In this document: positions 1 to 9,892 of the stretch, in pieces | Numbering within the stretch: the stretch's first letter is position 1 | How the letters are laid out: every line of letters starts with the position of its first letter | NCBI GenBank assembly: GCA_013054445.1 | Contig: JAAMPI010001198.1 | Location: forward strand, 1-17,983 | Source: Cudoniella acicularis | Taxonomy: Eukaryota; Ascomycota; Leotiomycetes; Helotiales; Helotiaceae | Direction of reading: 5' to 3' | DNA length: 17,983 nt | Notes under the pieces: model-generated | The model's database searches: none | The model's input: the letters and a program-made list of their open reading frames with translations, nothing else | What the model was told of the DNA's origin: nothing | Program-made: the position numbers and the translations under genes

Positions 1-230
1 GAAACACATGCACATCCAAGCTGCGCCAATCATCAAGCTCTTTCTGCGTCCGCATTTTTGACGATCCAAAGACCACCGATAGTGGCGACCACGTTGACGG
101 TTCCGAGAATGATGGATGTGATGTAAGAGTTGGAGATACCGGTGGATTTGAAAATGGTTGTGCCGTAGTAGAAGAAAAAATTGGCTCCAGTAAGCTGCTG
201 GCCGGCTTGGAGGACCATGCCGAGAATCGT
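1..230 (-). CDS. MFS monosaccharide transporter, internal fragment with a frame break
   Basis: Partial coding sequence for a membrane hexose/monosaccharide transporter of the major facilitator superfamily (sugar-transporter subfamily). The minus strand reads ...TILGMVLQAGQQLTGANF..., with the family signature GQQxTGxN followed by FFYYG, then two hydrophobic stretches typical of the start of the second six-helix bundle. After GGLWIV the frame shifts. One base is missing in an A5 run (T5 on the plus strand, 55-59). In the shifted frame the sequence continues as KCGRRKSLMIG, which contains the conserved GRR[KR] cytoplasmic loop, and runs off the window at base 1. The 5' part is missing at the N at 231. 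Family assignment is firm. Whether the missing base is a real mutation or a homopolymer error cannot be told here. It lies on the same strand as the NACHT gene but is not part of it. Confidence 0.85.
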
Positions 231-231
231 N
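231..231. other. Ambiguous base / probable assembly join
   Basis: A single N sits exactly where an open ankyrin-repeat frame (right) changes into the middle of a sugar-transporter frame (left), both on the minus strand. Two internal gene fragments meeting at one undetermined base suggest a collapsed scaffold gap or misjoin rather than a natural gene fusion. Confidence 0.7.
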
Positions 232-3200
232 TGGTTGCTATTATTAGGGCATCCCCTACATCATTGCAGCTTGTAAATATCTCCTTACTTGTTTCCAATA
301 GAAATCTTAGGACTTCTTCGTTCCCAGACTTTACAGCTAAATGTAAAATCGATACTCGAGAGGTTGTAGCTTTGTACGAAGCTAAATGAGTTTTCGGATG
401 CTCCAAAAGAAGCCTGACAATTGGCATCGAGCCCCAACGTATGGCAACGTGGAGTGCTGTGTCACCGCGTTGGTTTATCGCATTGATATTCACAGCCGTG
501 GAAAGTAATACGGAGAGGAGCTCTTCATCTTCGGCTTCTACCAGGAGATGCAGAGCAGTGTCTCCAGAAGCTCCGTAGTGATCCATCTCTTTCGTATCAC
601 CAAGAATCTCCATGATAATCAACGCAGCTTTGCGACTTCCTGCTATAATCGATTGTATTAAAAACCCGGTGCCAAAGTCTGGAAGATCTGCGATCTCGCT
701 GGCGAGTGTTCGGACAGCAAATAAATCCTCTTTTCGAATAGCATCATTTAGAGCTTGGTTCATTGGGCATCGAGAAATTTTTGGAAAGGTAGGCTCAAAG
801 GTCAAAGTGTCGTGACAAAGACGAATGTGTCGCGCTAGAGCTGCCTTAGTAGAGAATCCTATGGAAGAATAATCACAGTCTTCTGTTTCACATTTGAAAT
901 TGCGCTGGTGTCGCGTGTAATGGGCATCTCTCGAAGCTTTTGTCTTGAATCCAGTTTCAAAAAGTGAGCATGACAAAATCGGACATTTGTATACAGCGGC
1001 ACCGTAAGCGCTGAGAAATAGCTCTTGATTCTCAGGGTCAAGCTCTGCCGAGCATATTTCGATTGCAACTCTAGCTCGACCGACATGTCCTAATAAATGG
1101 CAAGGGTGCTCTGTTGCATATTGTTAGAGCCATCATCGACTCACACCGAGGGGCAAATTCCGATACTTACTGTTATCTTGACCGTCAGGGAAGACAGACT
1201 CAACGTCATAAAGTCGGCGTAATGCTCCTAGGTTCTGTTTCAACTTGTCTTGTCCGTCGTCGAAAGTTTTTGTCTCTAGTTGGATACAGCACCAATGACT
1301 GTGTTGAACATGGCGCTTTTGTAACTCGCCATAAGCGCTTTTGAAGGCTGCCACCTCTTGCTCGTTTTCATTCTTCGTCAAAAAGCTAACCGATAGTTCG
1401 AGATGATGGATCCAGTTGCATGTGGCATATTCTTGAAATGAATATTCACCTTTGCTTGCGTACTGTTGAGTGCTGAGATCTGACATAGTAGGATCGAAGC
1501 AGGGAAATATCAGGTAGTTGACGCAAAGTTTGGCCATTGTGAAATTTGCTCGGTCAAGATTGAGAAAATAGTTGCTATGATATTGCAGCAAATAACTACA
1601 TGTTTTGAGTTTCTATCGAGTGAGCACCTTGAATATTGTGGCACTTACTTCTTGGCAGTAGGGTGGATTAAGTTAATAACTCCGTTCAAATGCGCCTCAA
1701 CAATTGGACCACAGAGTTCATCCAACGGTATTCTTGACTTTCGCCGGTCAATGTCAATAGTCTGATCTTCCACACGGATCGAAAGGGCTCCTTGTATCTC
1801 GTGGTTCTGGAGGGTCCGAGTTGCGCTAGTGATGATCTCGAGGATGAATCTGGCTCGCTGCCTGGCCTTCTCCGGCCGGTTTTTGCACAGTCGCGTCAGG
1901 ATACGATCGTAGCTTTCTTCAATTAGTCACATTCTCCGAAATTTAGGGTAGGCCATACGCCTGTTCAATCCTAGAAGGTAAGACTTCACTATCGATTTCG
2001 TCTTCCAGATCTTCGATATTTTCCTGCGCAAGAAGATTATCCATGATTAGACGAGCTAATAGAAACATCCCTAGAGCTCAAGTGGTTAGCTGCCACTCTT
2101 CACAAGACCGCTTGGATTACCTTGTGGTCTACTCGCAATCTCTACCATCACTGCCCGCTCTTTCTCAGCGGAAAAAGAAAATAGTTGTCCAAGTTTTGAA
2201 GCTTGACTCTGAATATAGGAGAGTATATCACTTTCGACATGTTGAGCTTTGATATCCAGACGAATTGCTAAGCTTAGCGATCGTTCAACATCCTTTTCCT
2301 TTCGACTCGTTATGAAGAAGCGCACACTTTGTTCAGTCTTGGATGTCTTGGTGATGGTTCCAATCAAAGACAGGATTAGATTCCGTTCGTGTAATTCGCA
2401 CTCATCCAGTCCATCTAGGCATATGAAGAGAAGATCATGGTTTAAACATATTTCTTCGAGTATTTCTTGACACAGTTTGGGCGTGCTTGGCTGGCGTTCG
2501 CCACTTGCAACCATCTTTTCGTATAAGTACTCGAGGCACGTTGGATTCTGCTTCAACAGTTGTGCGATCAAGGACCGAGAAATCGCATCAAAGGTTCTTC
2601 GTGTATCGTCACTGCACTTGCAATAGAAGTATGCAACTTGCGCATCACGAAAACAATCCTTGATCTTGTCAACGACTGAGCTGAAAAGAACCGTTTTCCC
2701 TGGACAAAACATTAGGGGTACGAACACTCTTAATTAGCAAATAGTAGAGCACATTACCTGCACCAGGGATTCCACAGAGCCAGAAAATCGAGCTCGAAAC
2801 ATCGTTTCTACGCATCCAGGATTTCGTGGCGCCTATGCTGAAGGGCCACTGTGCGGTAAGTGGGAAATCCGCTCGTCTTCGCTGCAATTCGATGTGTTGG
2901 AGAGCCGAGCTTTGTTCTGCTGCTAACCAATCAACCACCGCAAGCATCTGTTCCTGTATATCTCTTTTTTGCCTGCTTTGAAACTCCTGGGTAAACAGAA
3001 TACGAGCATCTTGGGCCTCTTGGAAATGGGCAACACTGGCGGATTGCAAAAGAAGCCCTCTTGACCGGTCGAGATTCTTCAAGACATCTCCGAACATCTC
3101 TCGGGAAGTATTAAAGGTTAATCGAAATGTCAATTTCCATGCTTTAATTTCGTCCTCGTCAGCTTTCAAAACAAAGTCAATAATACGGTATGTTACTTAC

Positions 3201-3790
3201 TCTTGTGGCTGAAGAAAACTATCGCCCGCTTGTGGAAAGTTAGGATATCTTCAAAAACATTTGCTAACACCTGTTGCACATGTGTGTGTGTAGAACAGCT
3301 TGTCAACTGTCTGCACGATAGGCAATGCAGCACCTATCATTTCGTAAGCTTCTAGGAGAGCATTAAATGCTTCATTCATTTTCGAGGCAACCTACAAAAG
3401 TGAGGAGAAATTAGCAGAAGTCTACGAAGAAAGTCAAAATGGTCATACTTGAAGGCAAAATATGATCGGACCCTGTAAGTTTGTTAATTTTCTGTACGAT
3501 TTAGTAGTTTAAGTGAAACTAACCCACACTGCTCCTATAAGTGGTTGTATGTTGACGAATATTTCAATAGTTATGGAATATTGGGTGAGCCCCTCTATAA
3601 AAGGCCGAATCTTCGCCAAATTTCGAAGCCCTTGACGCTGTGCCTGCTCATGCTGGATATTCTGAATTGCTTCTTGCAAACTTTGCAGAGTTGCGAATTG
3701 AAAGTCCTCAATTTGATGTGCCGAAAGCCTTCTTTGAAAATCTGTGAACGCACGATTGAACGAGTTTGGCAGAGGCCCCTCGGGCGCCAT
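232..3790 (-). CDS. NACHT-zinc finger-ankyrin repeat protein (fungal NLR-like), 3' truncated
   Basis: STAND NTPase of the fungal NLR-like class, a family linked to non-self recognition and programmed cell death. My splice model has nine exons: 3790-3524, 3472-3449, 3391-3201, 3141-2758, 2699-2121, 2070-1959, 1912-1649, 1595-1171, 1110-232. All introns are 46-60 bp and GT-AG. The start MAPEGPLPNSF opens the NLR N-terminal domain (about residues 1-270). Next comes NACHT: P-loop GIPGAGKT (about 285-292), Walker B LLFICLDGLDE and sensor FITSR. A winged helix follows, with conserved EIQGALSI and IHPTAK. Two C2H2-type fingers follow (KCPILSC...HYTRH; KCETEDC...RHIRLCH), then at least three ankyrin repeats (GDTALHLLVEA, GDTALHVAIRWG, SILHLAVKSGN). 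Exon 3 needs a 2-nt correction at a CA repeat to stay in frame, so the gene may be a pseudogene or the assembly wrong. No RIP signature. The C-terminus is lost at the N at 231. Confidence 0.9.
3281..3291. repeat. (TG)n microsatellite inside NACHT exon 3
   Basis: Plus-strand TGTGTGTGTGT (CA repeat on the coding strand). The conserved frame upstream (ALPIVQTVDKLF) and downstream (FEDILTFHKRAI) are offset by two bases across it. A two-base contraction of the repeat would explain this; slippage in the genome or in sequencing is equally possible. Confidence 0.7.
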
Positions 3791-4194
3791 TTCAGTGACT
3801 TAAAATTTTCAGTACGATGCGAGATTCCGAAGAGCTAGATCGAGAACACCATAGAACATAAGTGCTTTGCCCGAGGTTAGAGATTGATTGACGAGAGATC
3901 AAAAGCATTGTCATTGAGCGAAGATTGTCAGTAATACTGGACAGACAATGGAGCGCAGCACAATTTAGGCTAAGCCTTCATGAAGGTAGCATCGTGTGTG
4001 GCGTCGCCGTATGGACATTCGGGGTTGGCTGCTAGGTGTGGTTCGCATTCGAGGCGGTGTAAGCGGTGTAACGAGAAGGGTGGCTGTGTAGACTGGGTCA
4101 GCCTCAGGTAGCCTCACTGGGAGCCTTTCCACACATTGCTTGTTCAAGTGTGTGAAATACGAGGCTGCACTCCCAAGAAATTCAAAACATCCCC
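3791..4194. promoter_or_regulatory. Divergent intergenic region (putative shared promoter)
   Basis: The 404 bp lie between the start of the NACHT gene (minus strand) and the start of the helicase-like gene (plus strand), so both promoters must lie here. No convincing TATA box or named operator was found. Open frames here lack family features. Normal base composition. Confidence 0.55.
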
Positions 4195-5156
4195 ATGAAA
4201 ACTAAGATGCTATCAGGTAAAAGAACCTCCATAGCAGTTGGTATCGGGGCACTTCCAGCTCCCAAAAGAAGGTCTACATACCAACAAATCCACACGACAA
4301 GGCTCTTTGAATCTTACGAGCCATGCGAGGAATTTACAGCAGAATCTACCCCACAAACATCTCAAACATTGAGCAGCCCTCAAGCCGATAGTGCAGCCAT
4401 AAACATTAACCCCACGGGCCACTCTCCCCTGGAGGCATACAGATCGGATGATATATATGAAGTGCGAAATGACGAACTTAGCTACCCTCCTTCCGCGAGA
4501 TCATCATCGAGTTGCACAGATAAGGTTGCATCTTCTGTATCTTCTGTTAGCACTGGAATCAGTACCCCCAATGCCGCAACTACGATCTGTTTTGGAATGG
4601 TATCATTCTATTTCCTCTATATTAACTCTCGTCAACTGATCGTTGTCCCAGATTATTAGAAACTTCGCACCATTTCGAAAATCTAAAGGTCCATCAAAAT
4701 ATCTGTTTCGAATTGGGCGTAGAATAATGCTACAATTAAGGTTTAGAGCTGATGGTATTTCGGTTGTACTCCCAACGACGAAAGAAGAAGTGGGGATACT
4801 TGATACCAACACAGCGAATACTCTCGTGGCACTTGTGTCCCTCGATCAATCGGTCACTTTCGAACCTTACTTGTACTAGAAGGAAAGTCAAGACCTGAAG
4901 CCTCAAGCTAAGTGCTTTCCCGTAAACATCATTGTTTATAGCAATGCCGAGAAGATCAGCGAAATTGGCACTGCTTTATCCAACGCCCGTCTTTACTTGC
5001 AAGAGCCGCCTTCGTTCAACCGCGAATTCGTGTACCACAATCCACATGTTCTATCTTGGTCCATGGAGAGTACACCGAAGTTTTTAGCTGATTCGATAGA
5101 AAATGTACTTAACGAGCCTAGTCAGATAAGTCTGTGTTTTCAGGCTATAAGGCCTA
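4195..5156 (+). pseudogene. SNF2/Rad5-like helicase, N-terminal part, truncated by a transposon
   Basis: N-terminal region of a fungal SNF2-family DNA-dependent ATPase (Rad5/HLTF-like). The ATPase motifs are not present here. Exon 1 is 4195-4599, starting MKTKMLSGKRTS; it contains GALPAPKRR, TPQTSQTLSSPQ and a Ser-rich stretch, ending CFGM. A 52-bp GT-AG intron (4600-4651) follows, then exon 2 from 4652. Family-typical stretches are the CFGM block, VNIIVYSNAEKISEIG, ARLYLQEPPSF and YHNPHVLSW. Exon 2 has a TAG at 4877-4879 where Gln is likely. The frame is interrupted at the TA dinucleotide 5155-5156 by the Tc1/mariner element, upstream of where the Walker motifs should lie. I found no continuation after 6291. 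Assignment rests on remembered homologues of the N-terminal region, so it is good but not certain. Confidence 0.72.
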
Positions 5157-5161
5157 CAGAG

Positions 5162-5181
5162 CTCGATTTTAAAGCATAACC
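5162..5181 (+). repeat. Left terminal inverted repeat of the Tc1/mariner element
   Basis: CTCGATTTTAAAGCATAACC. It aligns with the reverse complement of 6256-6275 (CTCGATTTTGAGCACGCCCC): nine identical leading bases, then GCA in common after a one-base gap. Differences are mainly transitions, as expected after RIP. Confidence 0.72.
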
Positions 5182-5189
5182 ACGATATT

Positions 5190-6245
5190 TTAATTAGGAG
5201 TAGACCACCTATAGCGTTCTATTAATATATAAACCCAATACTCTTGCTTTAATATCAGCTTATTTATCTCTTATAGTATTCTATCCTATTCTTCGAGGAC
5301 CATAGCTTCTATTTCGGCCTCAGTCGTAGGCTACCTATAGCGTCTATATAATACTTGCTTAATCCGCCTCTAGCACTTCTTAATAAGGTTTATATCAGGA
5401 CTCGTAGAGAGGTGTGGTATTAAAATAATCCTATACTCCATACGCCATCTTACGCAGTAGTTGCTTTTTGACTTATAGCCGTGGGTAGAGTTTCCGTCCT
5501 CTATAAACAAGAGCTCGATAGAAGGCCGAAAAAGGTGAGTTTGTGCGGCAAAGGCCTCTAAAATACCCTAGATATACGGCGCGAGGATTTAGGACAGGTA
5601 GTCGGTTTGCTTAAAGGCTCCCCTCTTACCAGAACTATAAATAAATAGTAAAGGACTCTTATAGCTATATCTAATTGCTCCCTAAGCGTTGACTAGTGTC
5701 GTGTGGTCACGATAGAACTGATACTAGATACAGGTTTCGTGGTATCGCTCACTTCTCTTTCTCGTCACTCTCTGCTTTATAGTCCTTCTACTAACCAGAA
5801 ATGTTACCTCGTCCGACCAGAGCACCTTTAGCCACTCCACCGTCCAAAATATATGTGTGATTGCCTAGAGGAGACGTGCGAGGACTTGTGCGGGGGTGAG
5901 GTAGGGCTTCTAGCAGGCCACACATCTATAATAGCCCTTCTGCTTTAGTCGAGTCGTAAGCGTCTCTAGCGTATAAGAGAGCTTTAATTCGTCGCGTAAT
6001 TATACCTAATTAAGGACTCGATTATCTTAGCTATCCGAGAGATACTCTATAGCCTCGTTAACCTACGTATCGCTAAGTTCTTTAGGTCGCCCGGTTCTTA
6101 CTAGTCGTTTTCGCTCTAGGGCGGGGTAGCCTAAAATCTTAATAATCGTCGACCTACCTAACCCGTAGCGCTCTATAATCTGATCAACTGACTTCTTTTT
6201 AAAGCTATATAGCTAGCGTATCGCTTCCTTATATTTTGTTTCTAT
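5190..6245 (-). pseudogene. Tc1/mariner transposase, inactivated by RIP
   Basis: DDE/D transposase that would cut and paste its element. One frame of 352 codons runs from 6245 to the TAA at 5192-5190 with no indel and about 15 internal stops, all TAG or TAA. The initiator appears as ATA (6245-6243) before GAA ACA AAA, consistent with ATG->ATA. An N-terminal helix-turn-helix region (SVDQIIERYGLGRSTIIKIL) precedes KQKGYYRC and LTPAQVLARL. The first catalytic Asp lies in VLWSDEVTF and the second in FIEDGNSTHG. The third block reads SPDINLIKKC, where the expected catalytic Glu is Lys. Conserved Trp positions are TAG, e.g. between KKC and RRIKQ. A defective, non-autonomous copy; family assignment is strong. 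Confidence 0.9.
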
Positions 6246-6255
6246 TTAGAAGCCA

Positions 6256-6275
6256 GGGGCGTGCTCAAAATCGAG
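6256..6275 (-). repeat. Right terminal inverted repeat of the Tc1/mariner element
   Basis: On the minus strand this reads CTCGATTTTGAGCACGCCCC and pairs with the left repeat at 5162-5181. It lies just upstream of the decayed transposase start. The terminal bases beyond it run into a G12 homopolymer and an N, so the outer end is unsure. Confidence 0.72.
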
Positions 6276-6289
6276 GGGGGGGGGGGTCG

Positions 6290-6453
6290 TANGAGGTATA
6301 ATTATTATGTTTTTTTTTAGGTAGGTACGGGGTCGCGAATGCCCTAAAAACACAGGCTTATCTGACCAGGCTCGTTAGTTCCTCACCTCTAAGGCACTTC
6401 GTGACACTAAGCTGACTCTAAGACTTACCCTAAAAAACCGCCAAAACTAGAGC
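6290..6453. other. Short stretch without a recognisable gene
   Basis: Between the transposon and the next frame. It starts with the right TA flank and an N (6292) and contains a T-run near 6310-6320. I could not find the continuation of the helicase-like gene here, so either the gene lost its 3' part or sequence is missing at the N. Confidence 0.5.
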
Positions 6454-6795
6454 TATGGCCTCACCTACCTTAGCGACCTCTTCCGAACACAATCTAAGAA
6501 GAGTAGTCTTAAGGCTTAAAGTTAGCGATTTTAAAGGTCGCGGGTCTTTAGAGTATAATAATACTATTAAGGCATATCTTTTGTTTGTAGGACGCCTAAC
6601 GAACGAACATAAGATAAACAAACACTACGCCTATATCGAGCCTTTTTAGTCCCCCGAGCTATAACAGACTTTATTTTATATTATTATAGACATCGAGAAG
6701 TATATGATTAACAACGGGGAATTTCGGAACCTGTTATATAAGATCTATCGTATTCGCCGTAATAAACAAGGCACTTTATAAGAGTTTAAGTATTT
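6454..6795 (+). pseudogene. Unknown RIP-mutated reading frame
   Basis: A frame starting MASPTLATSSEHNLRR runs about 114 codons to a run of N bases, with three internal stops (one TAG, two TAA, no TGA). The predicted product is hydrophilic with a region rich in Lys/Arg/Ile (KIYRIRRNKQ). No family is recognised. That it was coding rests on frame openness and the TAG/TAA-only pattern, which is weak for this length. Low confidence. Confidence 0.35.
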
Positions 6796-6810
6796 NTNTT
6801 NTTTNTNTTN
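6796..6810. other. Run of ambiguous bases in a T-rich tract
   Basis: N at 6796, 6798, 6801, 6805, 6807 and 6810, interspersed with T only. This looks like unresolved base calls in a low-complexity tract or a consensus of divergent repeat copies, not a scaffold gap. Confidence 0.8.
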
Positions 6811-7681
6811 TTTCGAGATGTTTTATTTTTTACTTTTTTAATAGAGAAGTCAAGCCATTCCGGAACCCTCTTAAAGCGACGAATTTCCTTGCTAAGATAC
6901 GTAGATTTACTAATATATACGCCTAGGCAAAGTAATACTAGCTGATATAGGATATTAGGACCCTCGTAGAGGTGACAGCGGTAGCGGAGGTAGAAGGGAT
7001 ATTTATAAGAATTAAGGATTTAGTTATGTTATTATAGGCGGTAATCTGTCGCGTACTAGCTAGATCTCCCTTTAGATCTAACAACCGAATTATACTAGGA
7101 AATTCAATATACTCCCCTAATTACTTCTATTAGTAGTAATAATACTAACCGCCTAACGGCTTTAAAATTCTGCTTAGGGGTAAGCGCAGGAGACGACAAT
7201 AAATCGTCGGTATAAAGCTATCCTGGTTCTCTCGACTATAGTACCAGAGGGAGACTTTAACCTCTATAACCACCTTTAGAAGTGACGTCTAAAGCATGCG
7301 TAAGCGATTTTTTTACGATTATCTATAATTTTTACGTCTACGTGCGAAAAATAAAGCAATTTGGCGACTCTAAAAAGTGATTATAGTTATAAACAGCTCA
7401 GATTTGCTTACTTTTTAGCCTCCTTAGCTATAACAACCTTATCTACCGCTTTAAAAGCGACTTTTAAAGCGTGTATAGTCAATTTATAATTCTAAGCTTT
7501 AGCGTCCGTGAGTTTGAATTTCTTAGTCCACCTGTTATTCGGGAATATAGAACTCCCGCTTACTATAACAGTACTAGCGTAATAGGCTCCGCGTTGCCTC
7601 GACAATAATAGAGTGGTTCTATATAAGTGATTACGTAATATTATGTTTCGTCTTTCCTATTTATAACCTCTATAACACAAA
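6811..7681. other. RIP-mutated stretch, no gene recognised
   Basis: About 870 bp of TpA-rich sequence. The plus-strand frame continuing from the upstream remnant has many stops, and neither strand shows a recognisable motif. It precedes the kinase-like gene and should contain its promoter remnants, none of which can be identified. Confidence 0.45.
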
Positions 7682-9892
7682 ATGTCGTCAAGGCGAGAAT
7701 CAGATTTTATACGCCTTAAGTAGTTACTTTAAGAAGCCCGCGATCTCGTAGAACGGGAGCGACAACGTATAGATGACGAGCGAAAACGTGTAGAGGAAGC
7801 GTAGCGAACTCGATAAGAAGCTTAAAAGAAAACACAGCCGACCATACTCGAAGAATATCTACGTGCCTGCTATATACTTCTCTCGAAACCACTTCGTATC
7901 TAGACAGACAAGAGCCTTAGCACATAGGGCTCTATCACTAGTCCGAAGAACAAGCCCTGTCCTACCCTATTAAAACCTTAGACAGACTTTCTAGTACTAT
8001 AGTAGCAGCTTTTCGAAAGAATTTACGAATATATACCACGAGATATAGAGCTTTTTAGTTTAACCTAATACCTTATAGAACTCGGGCAAGACCTATACGA
8101 CCGACGATTTGCGAGCGAGAAGGATTTAGAGACATATTAGCGCTTAGCTATTAAACGACCGACAATATATATTATCTCCTACCTTTAGTAGATAGAAGAG
8201 GCTCGCCGTAAGCTTAACTTAAACGGTAGTATCATTTTCGAGAACTATGCTAACACCCTTAGTAATAGTAACGAAGAGGTCTAGTAAAGTCTATAGGATC
8301 TCTATATCTCAAGTAAAGGACAAGCCTTAAGCTCGAATCTAAAACCGCGAAATGCCGATCAGATTTGTATATATAAGGAGGCAGATAGCATACGGAGCTT
8401 GTATATAGTTATAGAATACAAACCGTCTTATAAGCTATCAGTCTTCAACCTACGGGCTAGACTTTTACGAGCTGACAAAGGGTCTATAAATATTCTAGAG
8501 GATGTTATCAATCGGATTATAATACCGACCGATCTAGAGGACAAGTTTATATACTACTCTAAATGGCTGATAGTAGCAGCTCTAACGTAAACATACGTAT
8601 ATATGATTAAGAACGGCCTCGAGTATAGCAAATTAGTTATAGGAGAAGCTGATGTTTTCCTTTAGGTCAAAGAGGATGAGCTATATACGCTTTATTATCA
8701 CCTCGTAGAACCTAATATCGAAGTCGAAGCGTATATTAAGGTCGATATCCTCCTTTGCCGTACCGTAGTAGCCTAGACCCTAACCTTCTGCTTAATAGCA
8801 CTAGACTCGAAGCCTCGTAACCAAAAATGGCGAAATCACGCACTAGAGACTGCCTGTAGGGCTATGATCGATCACGAAACAATCTTACGACAGATACCCG
8901 CTAAAGAGAAGGCCTTGACTCCTCTATCCTCGGTATTTCATACGCGAATATATCCTTTCGAGCGGTCGCCGATCATGTTAAGACCTAGAAAGTCACGAAT
9001 GGCAAGGAATAGCTATAGCTCTACAGATATAATTGTACACGAAGATCTATAGAGTCTATCTAGTTTATCGGATAAGACCTCAGACGTTAAAACACCAAGC
9101 AAGTAAAGGGTTCGTACGCGCCAATCTACTACCGGACAGATACGTTCCGTCAAATCACCTTAAGCGGCTAAAGAGAGCGATATTCGCTACCGACAATACT
9201 ATATACTAGCCTGCTTATCAGGGCTTATACGAAAACGTCCCTTAGACGATACTTGTCTAAATATTAAAGAACATCGTGCTTATAGGGCCGGCAATCACCA
9301 TGCTTTAGGGCGAAAATCCCTTACGAAACTTATATTACGTCAACTCGCTAAAGACCCCGACAATAGATATAAACCACTTGGAAAGCAAGGTGCCCGTGGT
9401 GCTCTGTTTAGATTGACTCTAGAATAGTATAGATATACTTTCGTTAGTAAAGGGACTATGACGACATTCGAAGCTAAGTTAAACTACGAAGGGTTTGTCT
9501 ACCGACACTTAGACAAAGTTTAAGGCGGCCTTATACCTATATATCTTAGGAACATCTCTCTTGTCCGTCCTTACTTTCTTGACTTTAGGGTCAGAATAGT
9601 TCATATACTGCTTATGTCATAGGCAGGCGTGTAGGCACGGAGCGATTTGATGTTAGCTATAGGACGAGATTTGGCTACGGAGACGAGCGGGGCAGTTATA
9701 AAGCTATTAGATTACGGAGTAGAGTATCGTGATATACGGCCACTAAACGTGCTATAGAATTCTAAAGGTCGACAGGTAATGCTAGTAGATTTTAAGCGTT
9801 TAGAGATCTTAAAGCAGATGCCGATTCTCTAGGAGATATTACCTAATCGAAAGAGGAAGCACCTATACCTTAATCTAAAGGCATCTTATTAA
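7682..9892 (+). pseudogene. Fungal protein-kinase-like gene, inactivated by RIP
   Basis: A single frame of 736 codons runs from ATG (7682) to TAA (9890-9892) with no indel. It contains about 29 internal stops, roughly 20 TAG and 9 TAA, and no TGA. The layout matches a large multi-copy fungal family with a C-terminal kinase-like domain. An N-terminal charged coiled coil (ERERQRIDDERKRVEEA) is followed by KTQPTILEEYL, a middle domain with FENYANTLS, DQICIYK and IVIEYKPSYKLS, and a low-complexity linker. Then comes YRQYYILACLSGLI, and the kinase-like fold with GKQGARGALFRLTL, FVSKGT (putative ATP-anchoring Lys, near 9440-9456), YRDIRPLNVL (HRD-like catalytic loop with Asn, near 9725-9755) and MLVDF (DFG-like). 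The loop has Tyr in place of His, plausibly a CAC->TAC RIP change. Substrate and role are unknown. Nonfunctional here. Confidence 0.8.

Larger units (their letters stand above)
5157..6289 (-). mobile_element. Tc1/mariner-type DNA transposon, RIP-mutated
   Basis: About 1.13 kb element with a decayed transposase on the minus strand and terminal inverted repeats. It is flanked by TA at 5155-5156 and 6290-6291, the target duplication expected for this superfamily. Its left end interrupts the helicase-like gene. The right end carries a G12 run (6275-6286) next to an N (6292), so the exact right terminus is uncertain. All in-frame stops are TAG or TAA, as RIP predicts. It also marks the left boundary of the strongly RIP-mutated block. 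Confidence 0.82.

Noticed and set aside
1114..1344. Plus-strand open frame of 76 codons
   Set aside because: It lies antisense to NACHT exons 8-9 and has no features of its own.
3545..3838. Plus-strand open frame of 97 codons
   Set aside because: Antisense shadow of NACHT exon 1; composition and motifs belong to the minus strand.
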